Positions 44,997 through 56,556 of a DNA stretch of 64,000 nt are shown here, piece after piece. This DNA comes from [Phialemoniopsis] sp. UDSM-2020. Lineage: Eukaryota; Ascomycota; Sordariomycetes; Thyridiales; Thyridiaceae. Within the stretch, counting starts at the first letter, position 1. Each line of letters starts with the position of its first letter. Location: positions 1,922,001 through 1,986,000 of the forward strand of contig JAEILZ010000001.1 in NCBI GenBank assembly GCA_018873225.1. The letters are read 5' to 3'. The position numbers were made by a program, and so were the translations under genes. A model generated the notes under the pieces. That model ran no database searches and was not told the origin of the DNA. It was given only the letters and a program-made list of their open reading frames with translations.

Positions 44997-47583
44997 GACC
45001 ACGTTGTTGATCCAGAGCGTGGCTTGACCCGGTCCGGTTCGATGCCTGTGTCACACACATTATTTTTTTTTTGGTCCCTCTTCGGCCGTGATCCTGCAGG
45101 GCTTCCGTCTTGTCGGCGGCTGATTTGGCCGATGTGGGGATCCGCTCGTTTGGTGTTTTAGCACCATACAAAGAAGAGACAAGCTTCATATATTCAAGGT
45201 CCACTGCTTGCCGGCTTGGTCCTCTCTCACCGTCCAGTTCATGCCTTGCATATGATTTACCCACGTAGATATGAACGGCGTGGAACGATGGATTTAAGCT
45301 ACCTAGGTACTCTACCTGAGACCAACCAAAGCTGGGAGAGGCAGATAGTCAAGAGTGGTATGCTCCGTATACCAATATGTCGATCGGCGCGTTCATACCT
45401 GACGGTCAAAGACCGGAGAACGTTGATCATCCACAATATCTAGGACAGTAGTTGTGTATTTATCAGCAAGGCCATGGCCTTTATCAAGCCCACCTCGGAC
45501 ATTTTTTTCTTTCCTAACAAGAAGCCAGTGCGCAAGCCAAGTCACAACATGGACCCCTGAAAGGTCTAGAGTGAGCTACAAATAGCATTGAGCAGGTCAA
45601 ACGCCCTGAGAAGCCGCAGCGGGCCACTGCTGCTGGGTCAAGCAAGACAAGCGAAGGGCACGGCCTGCGGGAAGGACGTGATGTTGGCGGCGAGCTGGCG
45701 CCGTCGCGGACTAGACTCGCTCTAAAAGACCCAACTTGACCAGCTACGGCTTTTAGGCTTGGTTCACTGACCCAGACCTTCCTAGCCGCAGCTTGGAATG
45801 GGACGATGCGACAATTGCTGGGGGATCATGTAAGGAGTAGTACATTATGGAGAAGACGCAAAGTAGCAGCATGCAAACCTTCATAGATGTTTAGATCACA
45901 TCTTGTGATACTCTTGACCAGTTTGGCGAGAATACCGGTCAAAAATGCAATGAATCTCGGTCTGCATCTCTCCAAGAAAGTACAAGCAGATAAGCAGATA
46001 CAGAAGAGGCGGCCCGCCGGATGGGTTGTCGGGATCCACGCCCATCTTCGGTACGTCAGTTTTAGAGCTGCAAGTGCTTCATGCACACTGCACCTGGCCG
46101 CAGGACGATGCATCCACTAAGGCAGATGCAAGGTAGGTTCAAGATAGTGTACCTACATTAGACGCCACCGCCTGTATAAACTCCCGGTCAGGTCGCTTGA
46201 CACGACGCGTACACTGGGGCGAGATGGATATGCAATCAAAGATCCGGTGTCAATAGTATGCTTTCGCACCTATCATCGAACTCACGAAAGATGTAGTTTT
46301 TGCGAAAGCTGGGTCAGTGATAGGGATTGCCTTGGATGCAGCCTGACAGCGGGAAGGAGGGAGACCAGAGAAGCCAGACAAAGTAATGACCATGGAAAAC
46401 AACAAAGGCAAAAAGAATTAAGTGTTCGACGGTTCGCCTCTCTTCCGTCCTCGAGGCAGACGTGACCAGATTACGGATACTGAGGGAATCGTATTCTCGT
46501 GGCTGCCCGACTGAATTCACAAAATACCCGCGCCTATGATTTGTGATATGACATCAGCTACAGCTTGATTCACAAAGTTTGTGACGGATGAGGATGAAGC
46601 TGTGACGATGACAAGAGGGAATATTGCAATGTTCATGGGTGGAAAAAACCTCGGCGGATGATCAATCGAAACCCTAAATACCGAAAAAGCAAGCATGATG
46701 GTTGGAATCGGCAAAATGGAAGGCCGTTTACACTTCCGCGTTTAGGTTTCCCGGGAACCGTATTTGAGATTGTGGCACTGGCCTTTGCAGACGTCGTGAC
46801 CCTTTCTTGACCCCATGATGATGCGGACTGTTGAAGATTGCCGCCAAGTCTTTGAACTCTGGAGGTTTTTGTCCAATTTGTCCACACCCACACCTGCTGT
46901 CTGTGCAGGGTTACATTGATTCCCGTACGGAATATACATGGAACAACATGGAGATCAGGTACAGACTGTACATACACTTCTCCAGCAGCTTCAGCTTTCT
47001 CCTCTTTTTCGTCGTCGTCTTCATCATCACCACATCTTGCGCGAGCTTGCCTCATCCGGTGGCCCTGATGGTGTGGTGTGGTCATTTTTTCCCTCAGTTG
47101 AGCTCTTTGCCGGGATTCCCGTTCTTTGGTTAAGCGAAGCTTTTACGCAACCCTGTCAGTCGAATTTCGGGGGACATGGAATGGAGTTGTAGTCGGTGGA
47201 GAGAGAACGGCGCGAGGTGGAGATGGGTGCCACCGAGCAGGTAACATTGACCGTTGGCTTGCCCCAGGCATTCCCATTCCAGGTTAAGACCCTCCGTTTT
47301 GGCCCTGCTCCATCCCCTGCCTTGTCTGTGCATTCATTTGTATTGTATGTACACACACACGGGCACAAAGAAGGCATGCAGAATGTCACCTCCCACATCA
47401 AATCGCTTGGTACGTACAAGTAGAACAAACCGAGAAAACAGAAAAGGAGTTGCTTGGTAAGATCAGATAGGGAAAAGGTTACCCAAAGGGTGGAAGATGA
47501 CCCCGAATCGGCATGACATGCGGGAGAAAAGCCGATGGCTGCAGGAGAGCGAGGAATATTGAATGCATCTTGGACACATACAC

Positions 47584-47602
47584 ACCACCACCACCACCAC
47601 CA
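47584..47602. repeat. (ACC)6 microsatellite
   Basis: Six ACC units in intergenic DNA upstream of G-beta, read by eye. Confidence 0.85.
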
Positions 47603-48347
47603 AACCCCAGCTTCACAATTCCTGTATGAATGTACTGACAAATGGGGAAAATGACGCGGTTGCGACTCGGGATGGTCCCTGCGCCTCCCGCCTGCCCACT
47701 TTCTCAAGGTCAAGAAGAGCAGAAAGCAGCGGCTTTTGCTGGCATTTTGTCATTTTCACGTTGCAGGGATTTCCCTTTCTTCACTGTGCGGACGAGGTAC
47801 TTAAGGTGAAGACTAGAGTCTCACCTTAATTTTGTGTTGGCATTGTAACTACGTACTTTGCGTATAATCTTCTCCACAACCTCCAAAGACAGCCTCATAC
47901 TTCTCTGCCTCCTGCCTGCCTCAAGGATGGAGATGGCCATGGCCACCAGCAAGCGACCAAGTCAATCAATCACTGACTGCACTAATGCCCCCAGAAAAGG
48001 TCCAGCCTCCGGCGCTGGTGGCTTGGTGCTTGAGACTTGGAGCAAGGAGCTGCCTGGGCGGGAGATTTGCGCTAGAGAGCCGCTACGAGTAGCGCGGGTC
48101 TGGCACTAAATCCCCAAATGGTCCATGCTCGAATCAGTGGTGCTTCCTCATTGCCTCCTTTACCCAATCCAGACCATGTCTAATATTCCCGAGCTCCAAT
48201 TCAACAAACCCAGCTTCGCCGCCCCGTTCACTGTCAATCTCCCGTTTCTTGAATGTACAAGCAGTCCTGGAGCCACGGAGAGTTTCTTCGTAGGGTATCA
48301 TGGTTTCCAGATTGCTCCGATCCTCCTCCATCATATATTCTGCATCA

Positions 48348-48368
48348 ATCCATCCATCCATCCATCCA
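48348..48368. repeat. (ATCC)5 microsatellite
   Basis: Five ATCC units in intergenic DNA upstream of G-beta, read by eye. Confidence 0.85.
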
Positions 48369-49422
48369 CGAGCCATCTGCCAGGCTTGCCGTGAATCTTC
48401 TGATGTGGGTACGGATACCTCACTCGAGGTTACTCTCTGTACCGTTTTGCGGCGAAGTGAGCGTGGAAGGCTGTTGTCCTTGCGTATCGGATAAAATGTA
48501 GATCTTATAAATTCTCGAGTAAATGAGAAGCAGAGGGAAAAGGTGTCCGTGCAGGGTAAAGCTTTGCAGACACTATCTTTTCTTTTTCTCTTGCCTCACT
48601 TTCTCATTAACTACTTACTCGAGCAAGCAAAGTGCTGTTGAGACTATTCTCACAAAAACACGACGCGACGGGTGAACCATAGTGTCGGCTGTCAGGTCCA
48701 GATGTCCTGTGTGCACTTAACTTAGTGTTCACCGTTCCATCACCTACCAAACCAGCAGCAGCCCACCGTTCACCAGACCGCCCAGCCTCAAATCTCCCAC
48801 CTCCGCCCCCCCTACTACTAATCGCTGCTACCCTGCTTCCCCCCTACGTTTCTGCTAATTGAACCACCATTTTGGCCGTCTCCCCTCTCCACCCCCGACC
48901 CTTGTCCAGGAACAATCATTTCTCTTGGACCCAAGTCTTACGGGGTTTGCCTAGTTCAACTTGCTAGGTCCTAGCTCCATTACTGGTTCGGGCGCAGACA
49001 ACGGCCCTCCTCCTCCCACTCGCTCACCCACCGCCCACCGAACCACCACCAGCACCACCCCCCCTGGAGCTTGCATTTTCTTTTCCACAACACTTGCTCC
49101 AATCCTCACCCGCACCCACCAAACTAGAACAGGTTCGACCAACCCAGTTGACCTCTCACGTCCCTGATTGATCCGTCGCCCGTCCGTCAACCTCGCAGTT
49201 TCAGCTCCTCTCCCTCTGTTCCTGCCCACGCCCCCCGAAATCCCTCCTCCACGACTGGACGAACCATCACTCTTTTCTCATCAATCGTTCGTTCAATTCG
49301 TCGGGTTGCTTTTGTCTTTCTGTTCCCCTCTTCCCTTTTCGCTCGATTGATTGCTCAATTCATCGAGTGACACGCTTCTGGTTGACCGACTGATCCCCCC
49401 GAAATCGACCGACTCTTTTACG

Positions 49423-50721
49423 ATGGATTCGCAACGGACAGCCGAGGTGTCGCCCGAAGCGATGCAGGCTCGGATTCAGCAGGCGCGTCGTGAAGCTGAG
49501 ACCCTGAAGGACAGAATCAAGAGGAAGAAGGATGAGCTCGCCGATACCACACGTTAGTCCATCCCCCAATCCCCTCAACCACCCCCCCTTTTTGGTCGCT
49601 ACTGGCGATGGATTTTTGTTTCGTCCGCCGCCCATGCTAACAATCTCACAGTCCGAGCTGTCGCTCAGCAGGCACACGAGCCGATCCCCAAGAACCAATT
49701 GATGAAGGCGAAGCGGACGCTCAAGGGCCATCTCGCCAAGATCTATGCTATGCACTGGTCGACCGACCGAAGGCATCTCGTTTCGGCTTCGCAGGATGGC
49801 AAGCTCATTATCTGGGATGCATACACCACCAACAAGGTCCACGCTATTCCCCTGCGCTCATCGTGGGTCATGACCTGCGCCTATGCGCCCAGCGGTAATT
49901 ACGTTGCCTGCGGTGGTCTCGATAACATCTGCTCCATCTACAACCTGAACCAAAACCGGGATGGCCCCACCCGCGTTGCTCGCGAGCTCTCCGGCCATGC
50001 AGGCTACCTGTCTTGCTGCCGCTTCATTAACGACAGGAGTATCCTCACCTCCTCGGGCGACATGACCTGCATGAAGTGGGACATCGAGACCGGTAGCAAG
50101 GTCTGCGAGTTTGCCGACCACCTCGGAGACGTTATGAGCATCAGCCTCAACCCGACCAACCAGAACACCTTCATCTCTGGTGCCTGCGATGCTTTTGCCA
50201 AGCTGTGGGATATCCGTGCCGGCAAGGCTGTCCAGACCTTTGCTGGCCACGAGTCCGACATCAATGCCATCCAGTTCTTCCCTGATGGCCATTCGTTCGT
50301 CACTGGCTCCGACGATGCCACCTGCCGACTGTTCGATATCCGCGCCGATCGCGAGCTGAATGTTTATGGCGTACGTATTTCCCTACACTTCGAGCTGTGT
50401 GAATTTGCTGACCGGTTGTTTTGTAGTCCGAGTCGATTCTGTGTGGCATCACCTCGGTGGCCACCTCGGTGTCGGGCAGATTGCTGTTCGCTGGTTACGA
50501 TGACTTTGAGTGCAAGGTCTGGGATGTAACTCGGGGTGAGAAAGTTGGATCTCTGGTCGGCCACGAGAACCGTGTCAGCTGCCTCGGCGTAAGCAACGAC
50601 GGTATCAGCCTGTGCACTGGCTCTTGGGATTCTCTGGTAAGGACAGAACCCTACGTTACGCGTTGAGCTCCGAATACAGGTTACTAACAACAGTCGACAG
50701 CTGAAAATCTGGGCCTACTAA
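49423..50721 (+). CDS. Heterotrimeric G-protein beta subunit
   Basis: Forms the obligate G-beta/gamma dimer and controls growth, conidiation, mating and virulence traits in fungi. Exons: 49423-49552, 49652-50370, 50427-50636 and 50701-50721, giving 359 aa, the size usual for Sordariomycete G-beta (Gnb-1/CpGB-1/SfaD type). The N-terminal coiled coil (about 10-45, [20 protein letters not shown]) is the gamma-binding helix, followed by seven WD40 blades: [103 protein letters not shown] and [14 protein letters not shown]. The last exon codes only LKIWAY plus stop, completing the typical C-terminal DSLLKIWAY. A stop-free frame extends upstream to a TTG at 49351, but the ATG at 49423 gives the conserved MDSQR start. 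Leader DNA is C/T-rich. Confidence 0.97.
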
Positions 50722-52630
50722 ACAACCTTGACAATCATGCTCACCCGCAGGTCATAATGGTCTCGATCCGCCTGCTTTGATTTCACGAGTACCTATCTTC
50801 GCCACAAATCAACCTGATAACGCCTTAATTCCTCGACGGCCAGGCGTACAGGACGAAGTAACGAAATAAAATCCTAACATACTCTCCTTGGCGAATTGCG
50901 AATCATCCACCTTTGTTTCCCCCAGAACAGGATTATCACCAACAGCGAGACGACGAAGTGCACTGGCTTCTGCCTGCCGACTGCCTGGCTGGTATCACTT
51001 ATGCCTGTTGGATGATTCATCGAGCGCCGCTTTTCCTTTTTTCGAACTTAACGATATCCTTCCGCCCGTCTCTACCTTGTCCATGGCTTATGCCACGAGA
51101 GGCTGGAATCTGCTACAATTCACACTCCTGTTCGACCTGTGATCGACGGCCGGCTATACCCTTACTTCTGTTCCCTCTTGAAAATCTGGCATTGGCCACT
51201 TGGACAAGCTCTTCGTCGCAACCTTCCACCGGGTCCCACGGAAGACCGCCTCACCGGAACAATACCTCCATATACCGACATGCTTTTATTCCCTTGATTC
51301 CATTCGCGAAGAGTTGTTCTTTTTTCACTGTCTTGTCTAGCTTAGCCTGCGGTGGTGGTGGGCGGGGTATCTGGAATGGTTCCCGTTACTTTGACGCTTA
51401 AAAAGCCTCGGGAGCGAAAAAATTGGGTTTTTCTTTGCTTGAGGCGTGCCCCTAGAGCGAGGGGTGCGCTGCGAAGGGAGCATCAGACGTCGTGGTGGTG
51501 AGGCTGTCGTGTTGTGGAACCTTTTCTTTGCCACAAAGATACGGCTCCCTGTGCGGGTCAGGTCATTTTGAACTTCTCGGTCGGGATAGTCTTGTTTCGA
51601 TCTCGAACAGCTGGATATCCTGATACTCCCTCCCGCCCTTTCTTAGCCTTTGAATGGCAGCTCGTGCTCTCGGCCATATACCTAGAGTGCGTGGATCTGG
51701 GAAGCGGACTGCTGTACATCTATCACAATGGCGAGAAGCGGAAGGGAGCGCGGGATGGTAACATGAGGATGGAGGAGAAATGACTCGTTATTGCCCGCAA
51801 ACCACTAGTAACTCTGTACGATAATCTAATCTGAATGCTCTCTTGTTGATATCTTCTGTGACCCTCCTCTCTCCTGGTCAACAGTGGCCGTCTCGGAGGC
51901 CATCTGCAAACGTAAAGCCTCGTGTGATGGGGTCACCGCGTCCAATCAAAAGGGTCCCTGGACTGCTTGGTTGTAATAGCATTGGCCAGGCCGAAAGCTC
52001 GAGAGATTACCCTTTGTTCCCTTTCGTGCCTGTCAACATTGCTCATGATTAACAGCATGCATCATGGCGTCAGCATAGAGTTCTAGATCATGTTGCTATC
52101 GAGGGGGGTTGATGGTTGGATACAAGCAGAAGTTCTGTGATTTCTACTAGTGGGAGTGAGGGTACTCCCTATGTTAGGCTTAGATGACTTTGTCTGCTAC
52201 GAAGTTTGCTCGTGGCTTGATAGCTTCTCACATATTTCACCAAAGTCGGAACAGATCATAGACATTACGTTGCCAATGACCTAGGTCTGGTTGACCCCTA
52301 CAGGTGTTTGAGTCGACTTTGGCATATGTACTACCTCTTCGGTTACTTAAGTAAGTTTAACAATGCGTTTTGAAGGACATCGCGAAGATTTGAAACAGTA
52401 GATTCCATGTTAGGCAGCTCACAAACATCATGCTACCGCGAGGATCTACTTTCCACAGACCCGATTACGGCAAACACCAGGTTATATGATCAGCAAGCAT
52501 TTGGGTCTCCTCCCGCCAAGCTTAGCACGTTTGCAGTGTTGATTGATCAACATTGAAAGCCTGGCGAGTCTCGACCCTTCAACGGGTTTCGACACAGCCG
52601 ACAACGGCTGATGATGGTTGTCCATCTGAT

Positions 52631-52837
52631 CAAGTGATTGGCAGAATAGTTGAGGGGTTACCTTGTGAATGTACCTCAATTATCAAATGATGACCTCCTA
52701 GTGGTATCCAACTTAGAGGCATTGAAAAGGATCATTTCACTGGCTGAGGGTAGATGGGTCAACCACTCTGTTAGTGATTTGGCAAGTGTTTGGGTAGAAA
52801 TTGATCAAGACCTGTTATCTTTCCCGACACCCACTTG
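52631..52837. mobile_element. MITE-like inverted-repeat element, copy B (207 bp)
   Basis: The left end CAAGTGATTG and right end CACCCACTTG form a diverged terminal inverted repeat. The left 50 bp align with the left part of copy A (shared CAGA, TAGTTGA and TGTACC blocks in order), and the right 43 bp align with the right end of copy A at about 77 percent by eye (shared TTGATCAA, GACC and GACACCCACTTGC). About 70 bp in the middle are absent from copy A. Flanks are CTGAT (52626-52630) and CTGTT (52838-52842), a 5-bp direct repeat with one mismatch, as expected for an older insertion. No transposase is encoded. Confidence 0.6.
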
Positions 52838-53796
52838 CTGTTGTAATAACCCAATTCGGGTATACAATCTCGCCAAGCATCGAATACCTACTTGAGATGA
52901 AGTGGAAGCATTGCCGTTGCGTCGGGATGAGATGAAAGCATGGTTCTCAGCACACCGTTTCCCGGAAAGAGGCTGATCCCCACATGTGACGCTGCCGGGT
53001 AAGGTGAAACAAGCAGTGAAACAATGTGGCCCAGCCCACCAGGAGCTATTCCTGCCAGGGCTGATCCTGCATCCAGAAGTCCCTGCATCAAAATCCTGTA
53101 GGCGAGTGTGATACGTATTTGCCGAATGCGTCATCGCCGTCATTCGCACCAGACTTTCTTCCACGGTAGTTTCAAGCAAGTGGACGGCGGAGGTTGGATG
53201 ATACAGACAGACACTCGTATGTACTTCTTGAAGGCCCAAAGGCTTTGGCAGCTGCAATCACGCGACGAGCAACAAGGATAAACAATTATCGGGCCCCCGG
53301 CCAGAGTAGGGGCTGATACAACCTGATGTCGTATCGAGCGAGTACGCTCATTTCACCGCTTCACTGCAACACCTTGCACTGTTGCATTCGAGAACATTAC
53401 GAAGGAGAGACATGAACTCATGGGGGCTACGGTCCCGGGGCCACGACGGCGGAATCTTCTGTGGATCTCCTAGAAGCAATAGAAGGTCGCCTCGACGGTA
53501 ATGAGAGCGCATCAGGTTCAAAAGTACTCGCGGTCATTGCTCGGCGAGGAAGGGAGACGGGTACTGCACGAGGTATCACACCACCTAGAACATAGCACGT
53601 GTGCTAGAATCGTCGCCGGTTCCCTTGGCAGGCTGTGTAGATATCAACTAGTTAGCTAAGTGATGTTGGCAAGAATCACCAGGCACGGCTTAAAGGGATG
53701 TCAAACACGTGTCGTACCCGGTGTGCTCGTCTCGACGCAAGGGGGAAGTATAAACTACTTGATATGGAATGAGATCGTCATCTTATCCTCGCTCGT

Positions 53797-53817
53797 CGTG
53801 AACACTAAGTGTTCACG
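53797..53817. promoter_or_regulatory. 21-bp near-perfect palindrome in the G-beta/phosducin interval
   Basis: The arm CGTGAACACT (53797-53806) and its exact complement AGTGTTCACG (53808-53817) flank a single A. It lies about 1.8 kb before the phosducin-like ATG and 3 kb after G-beta. With the neighbouring TAGCAC-GT-GTGCTA (53593-53606) it could be a dimeric transcription-factor site. Function is unknown. Confidence 0.5.
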
Positions 53818-55597
53818 TATAGCCTTCTGCGAAACACCTACCGATGCCAATACCAGAACGACGGTGCGTGGGCTTCGTGGCCAAGCTCCGCCACGGCTTA
53901 CACCCCAGTGTTTGAGCTAGTGGTCAGAGGTCAAGATGAATGCAACACCGCCAGGTTTGCCGAGTGGGTATATACACAAATACCCAAAGGACTCGAAGTG
54001 CGAGGAGAGGTCCAGAATGGAATAGCCCCGGAGGAAATGCGCTGAAGCAGATGGACAACAAACAAATCGCCAGCATGCAATGGCGGTGTGCATCAATCTC
54101 TAATTTGAACCAGATAGAATTGGGAGATCAGCTCTCCACACGCTGTTCAATGCACGAATATATGCAAGTACAAAACGATTATTGAAACGCATTGACCGCT
54201 CATCTGGACTAATCTTGCAGACGCCACTATGGAGGGAACATTGAACAATGGTTATGTGCTTAGTACGGTAATAATTTCGGCGGCGTTGGTGCGCATTCCT
54301 GGCCTTCCATCTCGCCTTCTGGAAGCCGCCCAGAGGTGCTAATTGAGGATGCTTCCCCAGGAATTCTCCGAGAGGACCCCCTCGCCTTACGGAGGTAGAT
54401 GCCAAGTTTGTCTTCAAATGTTCTGCTCGCCCCCCACGAGCGTCCGAGCACCGTTCGAGGCCGTTCGAATCCTATTGATGAAAAGAATGGCACGGCCTTT
54501 ACTGAACCGGCTTCCGAAGTCCTTTTTGAAAACGATCTATCTCTCGGACTTGACCTCCGTCAACATTCTCCTTGTACCTAAAGTACTTTAGTCACCTGCA
54601 AGTGTCGTAGACAGCCCAGTGGTGACGAATATGCATGCCCAAGACAAGCCCAACTGCAAGCCAACGAACAAATCCCCCCCTGCGGCTAACCTTATTAGTT
54701 CGCACGACTGCGGCTTTTGATCCTGGTCCACCACGCGACGGGGCGAACAGGGGCGGGTCCTTGGCTATTTTTTCTTTACCCCTGGCTCCTGAACGGTCTC
54801 TGCTCCGTATGGCGCTGTCTCTTTTTGCTGCTCCATTCGCTCACCTCCATTCCATCCCATCTCGTTCGTCACATCACACGCTTCCTTTCCACACAGCTAC
54901 TCTATATCCTATGTGACAGTGTTGTAGTAGTCTTGTCAGGACTGCACACCCTCTTTGTCGCTTTCTTGTCTTCCACGTCTCCCTTCTCCGGGTCGATTCG
55001 TTCTTTTGAGTAGTAGCCAGCCAAGTGCACAGTCCCCTTGCCACCTCGTATGTAGGGCCTCAATCCCTTTCGCTACGACATCTTTGCCTATTATCGCTGC
55101 ATAATACAGCTCTGTCCACCTCAGCCACTGCCTGGCCCGGCTCATTCCACCCCACCTGCAAAGGTACGCCCTCTCCAGGCCCTGAAACACTCTGACGCAT
55201 GACCAGGGGCTTCGATCCAGCTTCGGCTCCTCGTCGTCGTCTTCCTTGTCCAAACCCATCCCAGGCACGCCAGGCTAACTCGTTTGTCCCGTGTCAACAG
55301 CCAGCACTCCACGCCCAGGGTGCCACACGTCCAATCCGCCAGCCCGGAGTTCCCGTGTCTACCCTACCCACCTGCCAGGGTGCTGCCACCTCGTGGTCTT
55401 GTCTCTGCCGAGAACAACCCAATCCGGTCCTCGACCTGCTCACTTTGTAGCCGCCGCTTATTGTCTGCACATTCCACACCGTACCCAGGACACCCTATCA
55501 GCATTCCGATTCCCTGGCTGGCCATCACGGACCCTCTCGACCTACATAAAGTACTGTGCACCCATCGACCTCGCAGTCACTCTCCTCTCTCCCCACC

Positions 55598-56556
55598 ATG
55601 TCCACTACCGCCGCCCAAGAGGAATTTCAAGACTTCCTCTCCAAGAACGCATCCGATCCAAGTGGCAGAATACACCCTGAGGACCGTGCTGCAGAGGGTC
55701 TCGAGTCCAGACTACGCTCCGAAGACGACGATACTGAAGAGGACCGTTACAGAGCCTCCCAGATAGACGCCGCCATGCGTATGCCTGCCATGGGTCAGTC
55801 CGGCACCGTCGGTGCCGACATCAAGCTGCCGCCTGCGTCCTTTGATTCGGGCCGGGCTACCGGTGTCAAAGGTGTCATTGCCGACGCACGCAACTACGAG
55901 CAGGCGAGGAAGACTACGTGGATGAACCGCGTAAGGCAGGCGAGGAGGAGCGTCTTTGGTTTCGACAACCCCACCCACACCACCACGATCACCAGTGGTC
56001 ACAACAAGAGCGACTCGGAGAACAGCGCTGGTGACGAGGACGAGGAATCATTCCTGCAACAATGGCGTGAGACGAGACGACGTGAGCTCGAAAGCGAGAC
56101 CCGGAGTGCTACTATCGTCCGGAACCGGCGGACGTCACCGAGCATGAGGATGTTCGGTCGCCTTGACGAGGTCGATGCTATGGGCTATCTGGATGCGATC
56201 GAGAAGGTTGGACGTGACACTGTCGTCGTCGTCTTCGTTTATGATCATGAGGTATGTTTCACGTGGTGAGAATATTGAATGCTTGTGAGGCTGACCTTGA
56301 TAAACAGTGCCCTGTCTCGGCAGCTATTGAGTCCGCACTCAACCCTCTCGTGGGGACATATCCCATTATACACTTTGTCAAGGTGCACTACGAGGACATT
56401 GAGTTCGACAATGCCGCCGTACCGGCCATCCTGGCCTACCGGAACCAGGGCGACCTGATCGCAAACCTTACGGGAATCATCGAGATGATCCCTGATGACG
56501 AGGACTTTGACAGCAACTCATTACTCAAATTGTTCCACAGACACAACATTGTTTGA
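55598..56556 (+). CDS. Phosducin-like protein (G-beta/gamma assembly cofactor)
   Basis: Phosducin-like proteins bind G-beta/gamma and, with the CCT chaperonin, promote folding of G-beta. In Cryphonectria the homologue BDM-1 is needed for G-beta accumulation. Exons are 55598-56251 and 56308-56556 with a 56-nt GTATGT...CAG intron, giving 300 aa. The N-terminal half is acidic and helical, with the family-type KGVIADARNYEQARKTTWMNRVRQARR and EESFLQQWRETRRRELE, which correspond to the G-beta-binding helices. The thioredoxin-like domain (about 190-295) shows GRLDEVDAMGYLDAIEKVGRDTVVVVFVYDHE, then CPVSAAIESALNPL, YPIIHFVKVHYEDIEFDNAAVPAILAYRNQGDLI and a C-terminal helix. The frame is open upstream only to a GTG, so the ATG at 55598 (MSTTAAQEEFQ) is used. 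It lies 4.9 kb downstream of G-beta on the same strand. Confidence 0.92.

Larger units (their letters stand above)
44997..49422. other. 4.4-kb gene-free region upstream of G-beta
   Basis: This divergent intergenic region shows no supported protein gene. Frames of up to about 185 codons on the minus strand near 47156-47713 arise from simple repeats (Trp runs from CCA/TGG). It contains (ACC)6 at 47584-47602, (ATCC)5 at 48348-48368, and TACCTAGGTA at 45300-45309. The last 700 bases (about 48720-49422) are strongly C/T-rich, as in long 5' leaders of highly expressed fungal genes. No tRNA or rRNA was recognised. An unspliced or spliced non-coding transcript, or a long 5' UTR, is possible. Confidence 0.45.
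50722..55597. other. 4.9-kb gene-free region between G-beta and the phosducin-like gene
   Basis: Holds the G-beta 3' flank and the promoter and probably long C/T-rich leader (about 54640-55597) of the phosducin-like gene. No supported protein gene; frames up to about 160 codons have no domains. It contains MITE-like copy B (52631-52837) and a 21-bp palindrome at 53797-53817 with other ACGTG-containing palindromes nearby (53593-53606, ACACGTGT near 53706). No RNA gene recognised. Confidence 0.45.

Noticed and set aside
46633..47085. 150-codon minus-strand frame upstream of G-beta
   Set aside because: Starts with ATG, but composition is unlike neighbouring genes and no domain or splice extension is visible.
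47156..47713. 185-codon minus-strand frame upstream of G-beta
   Set aside because: Contains a Trp run from an (ACC)n microsatellite and no domain; not protein-like.
54469..54482. GTTCGAATCC-like tRNA T-loop
   Set aside because: The flanking 5-bp stem does not pair and no acceptor or anticodon arms are found.
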